Origin: Fidelibacterota bacterium
GTDB lineage: Bacteria > Fidelibacterota > Marinisomatia > Marinisomatales > UBA1611
Direction: 5' to 3'
Length of the DNA stretch: 48,851 bases
Assembly: GCA_018671775.1 (NCBI GenBank)
Contig: JABHGY010000108.1
Coordinates: 1-48,851, forward strand
The translations under genes and the position numbers were made by a program. This document shows, in pieces, positions 8,858-18,212 of this stretch. Below the pieces are notes generated by a model. That model made no database searches. It had not been told where the DNA came from and was given only the letters and a program-made list of their open reading frames with translations. How positions within the stretch are numbered: position 1 is the stretch's first letter; each line of letters opens with the position of its first letter.

Positions 8858-10066
8858 ATGGAACCTATAAAACTATATTTTGATTTTAGAGATATTTTTC
8901 GTGCGCCGCGTTTGGCATTAAGTGGAAAAAAAATCTGGTTATTCCTCTTGGGAAACCTTGCTGGTTTTCTTCTTTATTGGATATTTTCCTATTCGGCATT
9001 AGCCCTTTCTGGCATCGCCTTTAATGACGCAATACAATCTTATGGACTCTACCCCTGTTTGTTTGGCGTGGATGCTCCTTGGTTTGCTTGGGGTGTTTAC
9101 TTCTTTGGATCTTTTGGCTGGATTGCATTCATCCATCTTTCTTGCGCGGCTGTTTCTCGTGTGACGTTTAAACAATTGAAAGGAGATAACTTTTTCTCCG
9201 CAAGTGATGCTTGGGATTATGTTAAAAAACATTGGCATCCCGTCATTTTCACTTCCATTGCGCTTATTTTAATTCTCATATTTTTTCTGATTTTTGCAGG
9301 CATATTCGCATTTTTTGGCAAAATTCCTTTCGTGGGTGAATATTTATTTGCACTTCCATATCTCTTCTATTTGATGGGAGCCGTCTTTACGATTTATACT
9401 GTATTCGTATTAATGGTTTCCTGTGTCTATACACCAGCGATTGTGGGCGCTTATGAAGAAGATACCATGGGAACCGTTTTTCAATCTTATTCTATTGCAT
9501 GGTCACAACCGTGGCGCGTCATTCTTTACAATGCGCTACTGTTTCCCCTTGCTGTCTTTTCTGTGAGAATTTTTTCCTGGTTTCTTTTTGCTGGTTTTCA
9601 GCTCATCAACCATGTCTTTAGTATGGATTTTTTAATGGGCTCAAAAGCATCATCTATCGTTGGAAATGCCCTAAGCTATATTTCACCACGTGGCATATGC
9701 AATTCAATTTGCACGCCATTTGACTCGGCTTGCGGAACGCCTTGCTGTTTTTATACATTGCCAGAAGCTGGCGCGTTAACGGGATCCGAAACTGGCGCTG
9801 CAATGATTCTCGCTTTATTCTTTCTCATATTAATTTTCGTCATCATTTCCTATGGATTATCCATACTATCAGTGGGCGAAACATTGATGTTTATCATCTT
9901 TAAGAAAAAAACAGATGATGACAATGTGCTCGAAAGACAAGATGAAGACGAATTGGACGAGGAAGAAAATGATGATTCTTTTATGGAGACCTTAAGCGAA
10001 GAAAACGCTGATGATGAAGCTTCTCCAGAAAAAGATCAAGATTCAACGGATAGCGAGGAAAAATAA
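8858..10066 (+). CDS. Multi-pass membrane protein with Cys-rich loop and acidic C-terminal tail, function unknown
   Basis: I do not recognise the family. The 402-residue protein has about six hydrophobic segments (roughly residues 28-50, 75-95, 125-155, 160-190, 220-250 and 310-340). Between the last two lies a loop with five cysteines, in GICNSIC, DSACG and PCC (residues 278-300). The final 55 residues are strongly acidic (DEDELDEEENDD and similar), as is the neighbouring SPOR protein's linker. An AATGGAGATTT motif precedes the ATG, and the SPOR lipoprotein gene lies 18 bases upstream, so an operon and a shared envelope role are plausible. Confidence 0.8.
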   Translation: MEPIKLYFDFRDIFRAPRLALSGKKIWLFLLGNLAGFLLYWIFSYSALALSGIAFNDAIQSYGLYPCLFGVDAPWFAWGVYFFGSFGWIAFIHLSCAAVSRVTFKQLKGDNFFSASDAWDYVKKHWHPVIFTSIALILILIFFLIFAGIFAFFGKIPFVGEYLFALPYLFYLMGAVFTIYTVFVLMVSCVYTPAIVGAYEEDTMGTVFQSYSIAWSQPWRVILYNALLFPLAVFSVRIFSWFLFAGFQLINHVFSMDFLMGSKASSIVGNALSYISPRGICNSICTPFDSACGTPCCFYTLPEAGALTGSETGAAMILALFFLILIFVIISYGLSILSVGETLMFIIFKKKTDDDNVLERQDEDELDEEENDDSFMETLSEENADDEASPEKDQDSTDSEEK

Positions 10067-10068
10067 AA

Positions 10069-10098
10069 TACAAGCATATCGCTTGTAAAACAGCTTTT
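10069..10098 (+). terminator. Possible weak terminator or attenuator hairpin
   Basis: TACAAGC (10069-10075) pairs perfectly with GCTTGTA (10081-10087) around a five-base loop, starting just after the stop of the membrane protein. A run of five T comes only seven bases after the stem, so it is not a textbook intrinsic terminator. It may separate the membrane-protein unit from the yceD-rpmF-fab operon. Confidence 0.35.
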
Positions 10099-10124
10099 TA
10101 ATTCAGTAGTTTCCCCAGCTTAAT

Positions 10125-10577
10125 ATGAAGCTATTTCGAACAGAATTAGCCTCAGAATTCAAGGACAAGTTTTTTGACATTGAATCTGCGGAATTACAAA
10201 ACGAAGTTTTCGTTGCAGAAGCCAAAAATATTTCATGCGTATTATCTGCTGAAAAAACAAAATTTGGTTATCAAGTTTCTGGAAAGCTCCAAACGGAGCT
10301 TTTTCTGCAATGCGATCGATGTTTAATTTCCTTTGCAGAGCACCATAGAATTCCTGTAAAACTCAGTTTGAGTCCTAATCCAAAATTAATGGAAACAAAC
10401 GAGGTTGATGTTTTATTCATTGATAAAAAACAAGAATTCATTGATTTGACCGATCCCCTTCTAGAACTAATTCTAGTTGATATTCCTTTAAAGAATCTTT
10501 GTAAGGATAATTGTTTGGGCTTATGCGAGCAATGTGGTGCAGATTTAAATGTTAAAACATGTAATTGTAAATCATAA
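10125..10577 (+). CDS. yceD: YceD/DUF177 family protein
   Basis: A 150-residue protein of the DUF177 family, almost always encoded just before rpmF, as here. In plants and bacteria the family has been linked to 23S rRNA accumulation. It shows the family CDRC motif in the middle (LFLQCDRCLISF) and a C-terminal cysteine set (CKDNCLGLCEQCGADLNVKTCNC), probably metal binding. The CxxC pattern and the NLCKDNCLGLCxxCG tail are typical. It is 21 bases upstream of rpmF. Confidence 0.9.
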   Translation: MKLFRTELASEFKDKFFDIESAELQNEVFVAEAKNISCVLSAEKTKFGYQVSGKLQTELFLQCDRCLISFAEHHRIPVKLSLSPNPKLMETNEVDVLFIDKKQEFIDLTDPLLELILVDIPLKNLCKDNCLGLCEQCGADLNVKTCNCKS

Positions 10578-10598
10578 AAAAATATTTGAGGAGATAAA

Positions 10599-10775
10599 AT
10601 GCCATTACCTAAAAGACGCCAATCCAAGACGAGAGGCAAAAAACGTAGGACACATTACAAGTCAAAGTTAGCTTCTGTAACTACTTGCGCCCAATGCAGC
10701 CAACCAAAAATGCCACATAGAGCATGCCCTAATTGTGGATATTATCGCGGTCGCCCTGTAGTTGCTTCAAATTAA
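10599..10775 (+). CDS. rpmF: 50S ribosomal protein L32
   Basis: A 58-residue L32 ribosomal protein read directly from the sequence: MPLPKRRQSKTRGKKRRTH at the N terminus, then a zinc-ribbon with CAQC and CPNCGYYRGR. An excellent GAGGAG ribosome binding site precedes the ATG at 10599. It lies in the conserved yceD-rpmF-plsX order. The four-cysteine form implies zinc binding. Confidence 0.96.
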   Translation: MPLPKRRQSKTRGKKRRTHYKSKLASVTTCAQCSQPKMPHRACPNCGYYRGRPVVASN

Positions 10776-10787
10776 TCTCTTTTAATC

Positions 10788-11786
10788 ATGATGATCGCAG
10801 TTGACGCAATGGGAGGCGATCATGCCCCAGATATTGTGATTCAAGGTGCGATACAAGCACTTGAAACTTCAAAAATTCAAGTAATGCTTTTGGGGGATGA
10901 GATATCCATCCAATCCCATTTGGGAAACTATTCTTCCGACCGCCTTACAATCCAAGATGCACCTGATTTAATTTCTATGGATGAGCCTGGTTCTCGCGTC
11001 GTGAAAACGAAGCCCAATTCTTCAATTGTGCAAGGCTTACAATTAGTCAAAGATGGAAAGGCCGATGCTTTCGTCAGTGCCGGAAATACGGGTGCTGTTT
11101 TGGCTACCTCCCTTCTTTTGCTTGGGCGAATTCCTGGTGTGCACCGCCCTGCGCTCGCCGCTTACATTCCGTCTGAATCTGGGGGGAAAATAATTTGTGA
11201 TGTGGGCGCAAATCCAGATACAAAACCAAAATATTTACTCCAATTTGCTATTTTAGCTTCTCATTATTATTCACATGTAGAAGGCGTCGAGAATCCAAAA
11301 GTAGGACTCATCAATATTGGTTCTGAGGCTAATAAAGGCAGTGCGCTTTATCAGGAGACGCATCAATTACTCCAGAAGAATTTACCAAATTTTGTTGGCA
11401 ATATTGAGGGACGATATCTCATGTCCTCCGAAGCGGATGTATTAATCTGTGATGGTTTTGTTGGAAACACTTTAATCAAATTTGCTGAAAACTGGATTAG
11501 TCATTTAGGAGATGAGCTTAAATCGGCATTTCAAAACCATTGGCTTAGTCGCATGGGAAAACATTTTATAAAACCGGCTCTCGTTTCCATAAAAGAAAAA
11601 TTTGATTACGAAGAACATGGCGGGGCACCTTTACTGGGCATTAATGGTGTCTCCATCGTCGCTCATGGAAGTTCAGGACCTAAATCAATTAAAAATTCTA
11701 TTAAGCTAGCTCAAAAATGTGTTGAGAGCCACTTAATCGAACACACACAAACACAATTTAAAAATTCTATACGGGGAATAGCATGA
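10788..11786 (+). CDS. plsX: Phosphate acyltransferase PlsX
   Basis: Converts acyl-ACP to acyl-phosphate for phosphatidic acid synthesis. The 332-residue protein begins MMIAVDAMGGDHAP, a hallmark of PlsX. It contains FVSAGNTGAVLA, GKIICDVGANPDTKP and CDGFVGNTLIKFAE, and ends with EEHGGAPLLGINGVSIVAHGSS. Two ATG codons in tandem (10788 and 10791) could start translation. Its TGA overlaps the fabH ATG (ATGA). Confidence 0.96.
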   Translation: MMIAVDAMGGDHAPDIVIQGAIQALETSKIQVMLLGDEISIQSHLGNYSSDRLTIQDAPDLISMDEPGSRVVKTKPNSSIVQGLQLVKDGKADAFVSAGNTGAVLATSLLLLGRIPGVHRPALAAYIPSESGGKIICDVGANPDTKPKYLLQFAILASHYYSHVEGVENPKVGLINIGSEANKGSALYQETHQLLQKNLPNFVGNIEGRYLMSSEADVLICDGFVGNTLIKFAENWISHLGDELKSAFQNHWLSRMGKHFIKPALVSIKEKFDYEEHGGAPLLGINGVSIVAHGSSGPKSIKNSIKLAQKCVESHLIEHTQTQFKNSIRGIA

Positions 11787-12772
11787 ACGCAATCATAAGC
11801 GCAACAGCACATTATGCACCAAAAAAAGTGCTAACCAACCATGATTTAGAAAAAATAATGGACACAACTGACGAATGGATAAAAAGTAGAACTGGTATTC
11901 ATCAAAGACACATTATTGGCGAAAATGAAGCCACATCTGATATCTGCACACATATTGGGCGCGACTTATTGGAAAAAGCCAATCTCAAGCCAGATGATAT
12001 CGACATTATTATTGTCTCTACTGTAACGCCAGATATGCTTGCTCCATCTACAGCAGCAATTGTGCAAAATAACCTTGGTGCGAATCGTGCATGGGGATTT
12101 GACTTATCTGCAGCCTGTTCTGGCTTTTTATATGGCTTAGAAACTGGAGCAAAATTTGTTGAATCGGGACAATATAAAAGAGTAATGGTCATCGGAGTTG
12201 ATGCCATGTCAACCATCTTGGATTACGAAGATCGTAATACTTCTGTCCTCTTTGGAGATGGAGGCGGCGGCGTAATTTTAGAATCAACAGAAAGTGATTT
12301 TGGCATTCTAGATTCTATCCTGAGAATGGATGGCTCTGGTGGAAAGTATCTTCAGATGCCAGCGGGTGGAAGTCGTATGCCTGCCACAATCGAGACCGTT
12401 GAAAACAAAATGCATTATCTCAAGCAAGATGGTCGAACCGTCTTCAAATTTGCTGTAAAAGGCATGGCCGATGTAAGCGCAAAAATGTTGGAAAAGCATC
12501 AATTAACTGGTGACGATATTGCGCTTTTTATTCCACATCAAGCCAATAAAAGAATCATTGATGCTGCCGCAAATCGATGCAATATATCTAAAGATAAAGT
12601 CCTCATTAATATCCAAAAATATGGGAATACGACAGCAGGCACGATTGCCATCGGATTAAATGAAGCGGTGGAACAAGGACGATTGAAAGAGGGTGATTAT
12701 TTATTACTCGCCGCATTTGGTGCTGGATGGACGTGGGGAAGTATGCTCATTAAATGGGGCAATCCTTCTTGA
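11783..12772 (+). CDS. fabH: Beta-ketoacyl-ACP synthase III
   Basis: Initiates fatty acid synthesis by condensing acetyl-CoA with malonyl-ACP. The 329-residue protein has the Cys-His-Asn triad: Cys112 in SAACSGFLYGLE, His252 in FIPHQANKRI and Asn282 in KYGNTTAG. TTDEWIKSRTGIHQRH near residue 28 is a FabH signature. It is coupled to plsX by a 4-base overlap, and the next gene starts within or right at its end. Confidence 0.97.
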   Translation: MNAIISATAHYAPKKVLTNHDLEKIMDTTDEWIKSRTGIHQRHIIGENEATSDICTHIGRDLLEKANLKPDDIDIIIVSTVTPDMLAPSTAAIVQNNLGANRAWGFDLSAACSGFLYGLETGAKFVESGQYKRVMVIGVDAMSTILDYEDRNTSVLFGDGGGGVILESTESDFGILDSILRMDGSGGKYLQMPAGGSRMPATIETVENKMHYLKQDGRTVFKFAVKGMADVSAKMLEKHQLTGDDIALFIPHQANKRIIDAAANRCNISKDKVLINIQKYGNTTAGTIAIGLNEAVEQGRLKEGDYLLLAAFGAGWTWGSMLIKWGNPS

Positions 12773-13686
12773 AAACTGCTTGGCTATTTCCTGGGCAAGC
12801 TTCCCAAAAAGTTGGAATGGGTTTAGACTTATTTGAAAAAACAGATTTGGGGAAATCCTATTTTAACCGTGCCAATGAAATTTTGGAAACAGATATTCAG
12901 TCTATAATTTTTGATGGCCCTGATGAAATATTAAAACAAACAAAATATACACAGCCCGCTATTTACATCGTAAGTGTCATTATCGGAAAATTACTTTTAG
13001 AAAAAGGATGCTTGCCTTCTGCCCTTGCCGGGCATAGTTTAGGTGAATATTCTGCTTTATGCATTGGAAACGCCTTTTCATTTGAAACGGGACTATCTTT
13101 GGTAAAAGTTCGAGCTGAAAGCATGTTTGAAGCTGGCAAAAATGAGCCTGGAAGCATGGCGGCAATTGTGGGTATGGATGACGCACAAGTTCAAGATTTG
13201 TGCGACGCTTATCAAGATGGAATTGTGGTACCTGCTAACTTTAACTCACTCGGACAAATTGTGATTTCTGGTGAACCGAATGCAGTCGAAGATTTGATGA
13301 AAATCGCAAAAGAAGCAGGTGCACGGTTGGTCATACCTTTAAATGTGAGTGGTGCATTCCATTCACCTTTAATGAAATCTGCTCGCGAATCACTTGCAGA
13401 GATATTGAATTCCACCGAAATTTCAGATACTATTTTTCCCATTTATGCAAATGTTCATGCAGGTCCTACTACGAACGGAAGCGCTATCCGGGAATTATTA
13501 TTAAAACAATTGGAGAATCCAGTACTTTGGTCAAAAACAATGAATAATTTGATTGAGGATGGGAATGAAATGTTTTTGGAGTTGGGCCCCGGGAAAGTTT
13601 TACAAGGTCTTCTCAAAAGAATTGATCGGAAACAATCTTCTCGCGGTATTGGAACATTAGAAGAAATAGAGAATTATGATGTTTGA
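12769..13686 (+). CDS. fabD: Malonyl-CoA:ACP transacylase
   Basis: Loads malonyl groups onto ACP. The nucleophile elbow is GHSLGEYSAL (Ser90 from the chosen start). The His region is GAFHSPLM, and the N terminus is KTAWLFPGQASQKVGMG. I prefer TTG at 12769, which overlaps the fabH stop as TTGA and gives the usual start a few residues before the FPGQ motif. An ATG at 12754 in the same frame would add five residues and overlap fabH by 19 bases, and cannot be excluded. The end overlaps fabG. Confidence 0.95.
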   Translation: MKTAWLFPGQASQKVGMGLDLFEKTDLGKSYFNRANEILETDIQSIIFDGPDEILKQTKYTQPAIYIVSVIIGKLLLEKGCLPSALAGHSLGEYSALCIGNAFSFETGLSLVKVRAESMFEAGKNEPGSMAAIVGMDDAQVQDLCDAYQDGIVVPANFNSLGQIVISGEPNAVEDLMKIAKEAGARLVIPLNVSGAFHSPLMKSARESLAEILNSTEISDTIFPIYANVHAGPTTNGSAIRELLLKQLENPVLWSKTMNNLIEDGNEMFLELGPGKVLQGLLKRIDRKQSSRGIGTLEEIENYDV

Positions 13687-14425
13687 TTTAAAAAATAAAG
13701 TAGCAGTGGTTACAGGCGCATCTCGTGGTATTGGGAAATCAATAGCAGAAACCTTTGCTTCCGCAGGCGCTATTGTTATTTGCGTTAGTCGATCTGAAGA
13801 TGCCTTGATTAATTTGGTAGAATCTTTAAAAGCGTCCGGTGGGAATGCCCATTATCGTACCTGTGATATTTCAGACGGTGAGGCATTTACTTCCATGGTA
13901 AAATCGATTGTGACTGATTTTGGTCAATTAGATATTTTGATTAATAATGCTGGTATAACCCAAGATACCTTATTGATGCGTATGTCCGATGAACAGTGGA
14001 CGCAAGTTTTAGATATTAATTTAAAAGGTGCTTTCTTCGGCATAAAAGCTGTAATGCGTCCAATGATGAAAAAAAGATGGGGACGCATTATAAATATTTC
14101 CTCTATCGTAGGCATCACAGGAAATGCAGGGCAAGCAAATTATGCCGCATCCAAAGCCGGACTCATTGGCCTAACAAAAAGTGTGGCAAAGGAAGTTGCT
14201 TCTCGAGGAATTACGGTCAATTGCATTGCACCCGGATTTATTAAAACTGATATGACAGACGAATTGTCTGATCAGGTAAAAGAAAAAATACTGAAAGATA
14301 TTCCAATTGGAAGAATGGGAGATGGTTCTGATATTGCCAGCGCCGTTTTATTCTTAGCATCGGAAGAAGCCAGTTTCATTACAGGACAAACCATCGTGAT
14401 CGATGGGGGTCAAATCATAAGCTAA
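13676..14425 (+). CDS. fabG: 3-oxoacyl-ACP reductase
   Basis: NADPH-dependent short-chain dehydrogenase reducing 3-ketoacyl-ACP. The cofactor motif is [26 protein letters not shown] follows, and the catalytic Ser/Tyr/Lys are Ser143 (NISSIVG), Tyr156 and Lys160 (YAASKAG). The C terminus [12 protein letters not shown] is typical. The 249 residues fit the family. It starts inside the fabD end (11-base overlap, or 8 if the second ATG at 13679 is used) and is followed 14 bases later by acpP. Confidence 0.97.
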   Translation: MMFDLKNKVAVVTGASRGIGKSIAETFASAGAIVICVSRSEDALINLVESLKASGGNAHYRTCDISDGEAFTSMVKSIVTDFGQLDILINNAGITQDTLLMRMSDEQWTQVLDINLKGAFFGIKAVMRPMMKKRWGRIINISSIVGITGNAGQANYAASKAGLIGLTKSVAKEVASRGITVNCIAPGFIKTDMTDELSDQVKEKILKDIPIGRMGDGSDIASAVLFLASEEASFITGQTIVIDGGQIIS

Positions 14426-14439
14426 ACAAGGAGAAAAAC

Positions 14440-14670
14440 ATGTCAACATTAGACAAAATAAAAGAGGTTGTAATCGACAAATTAGGTGTCGATGAATCAG
14501 CCATTAAACCCGAATCACATTTCATTGACGATCTTGGTGCTGATTCATTAGATACGGTAGAGCTCATCATGGAATTCGAAGAAGAATTTGGAATTGAGAT
14601 TCCAGATGAAGATGCTGAAAATATCATGACAGTTGGCGCTGCGCTTGCTTATATCGAAAAAACACAGTAA
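14440..14670 (+). CDS. acpP: Acyl carrier protein
   Basis: The 76-residue acidic four-helix carrier of growing acyl chains. The phosphopantetheine attachment site is Ser36 in [20 protein letters not shown]. An AAGGAG ribosome binding site precedes the ATG. Its position between fabG and fabF is the classic one. Confidence 0.98.
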   Translation: MSTLDKIKEVVIDKLGVDESAIKPESHFIDDLGADSLDTVELIMEFEEEFGIEIPDEDAENIMTVGAALAYIEKTQ

Positions 14671-14681
14671 GTAATTTAGTT

Positions 14682-15914
14682 ATGCGTAAGGTCGTTGTAA
14701 CAGGATTGGGTGTTCTTGCACCGAATGGGAATACTGTTGAATCATTTTGGTCAGCTTTAAAAACGGGACAAAGTGGAATTGCTCCTATCAGTTATTTTGA
14801 TGCAAGTGACCTACGTGCTAAAATCGCAGGAGAATTATCTGATTTTTCTCCCGAACCCATTTTGGATGCGAAAGAAGTTCGCAAATTAGATCCATTCTCT
14901 GTCTATGCCATTGTTGCAGGACAGCAAGCCATCGACCAATCTGGGCTAGATTTAGATTCAATTGATCTGGATCGAGCTGGCGTAATTATCGGATCTGGCG
15001 TTGGCGGTATTCAAACACTGGAAGAACAACACGGTATCATTATGAATAAAGGTGGTCGCCGTGTTTCTCCACAATTTGTGCCAAAAATGATATCCAATAT
15101 TGCTGGAGGTCATTTATCCATTCGATGGGGGTTTCGAGGTCCAAATCAAACTATCGTATCAGCCTGCGCATCTGCGACAGATGCGATTGGTATGGCTCTC
15201 AGGCTCATTCGTTATGGCGATGCTGACATCATGATTACAGGTGGAACAGAAGCGAGTATCACGCCCTTAACCATTGCAGGATTTGGTAATATGCGTGCTT
15301 TGTCTCAAAGAAATGATGATCCTAAAGCAGCGAGCAGACCATTTGATGGCGATCGTGATGGTTTCGTCTTGGGCGAAGGCGCAGGCATGTTGATTATTGA
15401 ATCAGAAGAACATGCGCTAAATCGTGATGCAACTATTTTAGCAGAGTTAGCTGGATATGGTGCAACCGACGATGCTTTTCATGTCACCCAACCTGCTCCA
15501 GGTGGTGCTGGCGCAGAAAAAGCTATGAAGCGTGCTATTGAAGATGGAAGCCTTACACTCACAGATATTGATTATATTAATGCACACGGTACCTCTACCC
15601 CATTCAATGATAAAAATGAATCAGCTGCAATTAAAAGTCTATTTGGAAATCATCCCATAAAAGTGAGCTCTACAAAATCAATGACAGGCCACTTATTGGG
15701 TGCTGCTGGTGGTATTGAAGCTGTTGCAGCAGTCAAAACCATTATGGATCAAACGGCTCCTCCAACAATTAATCAAGAAACACCCGATCCTGATTGTACC
15801 TTAGATTATATACCAAATGAAGCTCAATCCTTTACTATAGATGCAGCATTATCTAATACCTTCGGATTTGGTGGACATAATGCAGTAATTTGTTTGAAAA
15901 AATATTCGACTTAA
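14682..15914 (+). CDS. fabF: Beta-ketoacyl-ACP synthase II
   Basis: Elongating condensing enzyme of fatty acid synthesis. The 410-residue protein starts RKVVVTGLGVLAPNGN and has the Cys-His-His triad: Cys162 in VSACASATDAIG, His302 in NAHGTSTPFND and His337 in SMTGHLLGAAGG. GDRDGFVLGEGAG and SNTFGFGGHNA are further signatures. It is 11 bases after acpP, and its TAA overlaps the rnc ATG by one base. Confidence 0.97.
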   Translation: MRKVVVTGLGVLAPNGNTVESFWSALKTGQSGIAPISYFDASDLRAKIAGELSDFSPEPILDAKEVRKLDPFSVYAIVAGQQAIDQSGLDLDSIDLDRAGVIIGSGVGGIQTLEEQHGIIMNKGGRRVSPQFVPKMISNIAGGHLSIRWGFRGPNQTIVSACASATDAIGMALRLIRYGDADIMITGGTEASITPLTIAGFGNMRALSQRNDDPKAASRPFDGDRDGFVLGEGAGMLIIESEEHALNRDATILAELAGYGATDDAFHVTQPAPGGAGAEKAMKRAIEDGSLTLTDIDYINAHGTSTPFNDKNESAAIKSLFGNHPIKVSSTKSMTGHLLGAAGGIEAVAAVKTIMDQTAPPTINQETPDPDCTLDYIPNEAQSFTIDAALSNTFGFGGHNAVICLKKYST

Positions 15915-16633
15915 TGCGCTTTATTTTTACTGCTCTTAAAAAAATATTTTCTTCAAATCGCTCTCCTTTATCCCCTTTAGAAAAAAGGATAAAATATCAA
16001 TTTAAAAATAAAGCCTATTTAAATCAGGCTTTTGTCCATAAATCTATATCTCCTCTTCCTAGGCAAAATTATGAACGCTTGGAATTTTTGGGTGATGCGG
16101 TCATCGATATTGTAGTCAGTAAATTATTGATGAAAGAATTTCCCGATGGCGATGAAGGTTTATTAACTCAGAAAAGAGCTGCACTTGTCCAAAAATCTTA
16201 CTTGGCAAGTATGGGCACAATGCTCGACCTTATGGACCATTTAAACATCGAAACAAGTGTCGATTTAAGCATCGATAAAGTTGCCGAAAAACAGCAAGCT
16301 AATCTATATGAATCTTTGATTGGTGGCATGTACTTAGATGGAGGAATTAACCCTTGCCGTAAATTGATTATGGAAACAATTTGGGCTCATCGTGAAATCG
16401 CCTGGAAATCGACAAATTATAAAGGCAAATTGATTGAATATTGCCATCAAAAATCAATAGGCAATCCGTTATTCCAAGTGAAAGATGTGACGGGACCAGA
16501 CCATTCAAAAACATTTGAAGTCCAGGTCAATATTGATAACGAACCTTATCAAACGGGCATTGCTACCAATAAAAAAGCCGCAGAACAGCTTGCGGCAAAA
16601 TATGCTTTAGATGTTTTAGGCGCTGTCCTTTAA
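15914..16633 (+). CDS. rnc: Ribonuclease III
   Basis: Double-strand RNA endonuclease for rRNA processing. The open frame extends upstream into fabF, but ATG 15914 (TAATG overlap with the fabF stop) gives 239 residues. The RNase III signature is NYERLEFLGDAVIDIVVS (about residues 51-68), and the second acidic cluster is NLYESLIGGMYLDGG. A double-stranded RNA binding domain covers about residues 165-235 (YKGKLIEYCHQK ... KKAAEQLAAKYAL). The stop shares bases with the stop of the converging gene, leaving no room for a terminator between them. Confidence 0.95.
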   Translation: MRFIFTALKKIFSSNRSPLSPLEKRIKYQFKNKAYLNQAFVHKSISPLPRQNYERLEFLGDAVIDIVVSKLLMKEFPDGDEGLLTQKRAALVQKSYLASMGTMLDLMDHLNIETSVDLSIDKVAEKQQANLYESLIGGMYLDGGINPCRKLIMETIWAHREIAWKSTNYKGKLIEYCHQKSIGNPLFQVKDVTGPDHSKTFEVQVNIDNEPYQTGIATNKKAAEQLAAKYALDVLGAVL

Positions 16634-17175
16634 TGATTCATATTTTTTATCTTATCTCGTAAAACTGCTGCTTTTTCATATTCTTCTTTTTCAACTGCTT
16701 GTTCCATCTTTTTTTGAATATCTTCTAACGTTATTTTAGCTTTTTGTTTTTCCATTATACTTTCTTTAAAAGCAGCTTCCGTCACACTAGCTTCTTCCAT
16801 GACAGCATCATGAACTAAAATAGGGACTTTTAATCGTAAGCCCACAGCCAGAGCATCACTGGGACGCGCATCAATAAATCGAAGCCCAATGCCTTCTGCT
16901 TCTAATTCCATTTTAGCATAAAAAACACCCTCATTCAAATGCGTAACTTTAATCGCCTTTAATTTTGCTTCAAGACCTTCGATAATAGCTCCAATTAAAT
17001 CATGCGTTAAAGGGCGTGGTGTCTCTACATATTCAATGGCAAGAGCAATGGCTTGTGCTTCCATAGAACCGACAATTACAGGCAAGATGCGTGAACCTTT
17101 TACCTCTTTCAGCAAGACGGCGTAGCTTCGACTTGGAGGGTGGAAAGAAATTCGCTTTATTTTAACAGGGATCAT
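16630..17175 (-). CDS. Bifunctional nuclease (BFN/DUF151) domain protein with C-terminal UVR motif
   Basis: A 181-residue protein. Residues 1-130 match the DUF151/bifunctional nuclease family (LPVIVGSMEAQAIALA, RPLTHDLIGAIIEGL, IDARPSDALAVGLRLKVPI). Residues 145-178 match a UVR motif (ALEDIQKKMEQAV-like, EYEKAAVLRDKIKNM). The biochemical role in bacteria is unsettled; plant members have nuclease activity. The 3' end overlaps the rnc stop on the opposite strand by 4 bases. Its start overlaps the PGI/PMI stop by 4 bases, so it is the last gene of that minus-strand operon. Confidence 0.88.
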   Translation of the reverse strand: MIPVKIKRISFHPPSRSYAVLLKEVKGSRILPVIVGSMEAQAIALAIEYVETPRPLTHDLIGAIIEGLEAKLKAIKVTHLNEGVFYAKMELEAEGIGLRFIDARPSDALAVGLRLKVPILVHDAVMEEASVTEAAFKESIMEKQKAKITLEDIQKKMEQAVEKEEYEKAAVLRDKIKNMNH

Positions 17176-18212
17176 TTTAATGACTCAAGCTCATCTTTTA
17201 ATTTTGATATTTTTACCACAGGACTCGGATCAACGCCATGGGCAATTGCACACCAATAACTTAACCAATCTCCATAATGAATCATATGAAGAAATCGTTC
17301 TATTACATTTCCACCACCACAGGCAATTTCTTTTTGTGCTAATGGAAGCGTTTTCAATATCTTTTGAGTGACATTTTGACGGTGTTTTACCCGTGGATGG
17401 TCACCCTCATCCTTAAGCCATAATATGACCATGGAATGAAAAAGGGATTCATTTTTTTCCCAACCCACAATTTCATTATGATTTAGTTCTGGTAATTCAT
17501 TATGGTAAGCTGGCATTTTTGCATTTTCGCATAATTGTCCTTTGTACCGAAGCGCCACAACGGATGTCCATTCTGATTCACCATAAATAATAGGAATTTT
17601 TGTGTGGATTTCTTCTGCCATTTTATAAGCAGGATTTGTCTCTTTTTCTTGGCTATATAAATTAGTCAATTTTTGTAAAAATGGAACCGCAGAAACCAAA
17701 TCTGTTTCCCACGATTTATCAATAATACCTAATTGATTTAAAATATAAAGCATGGGGACAAAAGAAAATGCTACGGCAGCACGAGGTTGCAATCCAGATG
17801 GAATTTTAACCACATCTTTTCCAATAGATTGAAGTTTTTCTGTTAGAATTCCACCGGTGCTAATCCCAAGAACTTGGGCGTCTGCATTCATGGCTTGTTC
17901 GGTGGCAGCAAGTGTCTCTTCCGTATTCCCTGAATAAGAAGAACAAATAACCAACGTATTTTCGTTCACCCAATGGGGTAAAGTATAATGACGCGATACA
18001 ATGAATGGGACTGATAATTGATTTTTCAAAAAAATTCGATTTATATCTCCACCGATCGCAGAGCCACCCATTCCCGCCAATACAATATTATGAATCGGTT
18101 TTTGTACGGGTGTTAATTGAATATTTTTTCCAATCTCCATCGCATCTAAAATATTGGAAGAAAAATCAGTGATGGAACCAAACATGTTTTCTGGATCAAA
18201 AAGTTTTGTCAT
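17172..18212 (-). CDS. Bifunctional phosphoglucose/phosphomannose isomerase
   Basis: Interconverts fructose-6-phosphate with glucose-6-phosphate and mannose-6-phosphate. The 346-residue protein has two SIS domains. The first contains LAGMGGSAIGGDINR and the sugar-phosphate loop CSSYSGNTEETL. The second contains the conserved NELPELNHNEIVGWE, with His near the end (MIHYGDWLSYWCAIAHGVDP). This pattern is the PGI/PMI family rather than classical Pgi. It sits directly with a phosphomannomutase/phosphoglucomutase gene, which supports a sugar-phosphate role. One-base overlap with the upstream gene. Confidence 0.92.
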   Translation of the reverse strand: MTKLFDPENMFGSITDFSSNILDAMEIGKNIQLTPVQKPIHNIVLAGMGGSAIGGDINRIFLKNQLSVPFIVSRHYTLPHWVNENTLVICSSYSGNTEETLAATEQAMNADAQVLGISTGGILTEKLQSIGKDVVKIPSGLQPRAAVAFSFVPMLYILNQLGIIDKSWETDLVSAVPFLQKLTNLYSQEKETNPAYKMAEEIHTKIPIIYGESEWTSVVALRYKGQLCENAKMPAYHNELPELNHNEIVGWEKNESLFHSMVILWLKDEGDHPRVKHRQNVTQKILKTLPLAQKEIACGGGNVIERFLHMIHYGDWLSYWCAIAHGVDPSPVVKISKLKDELESLK

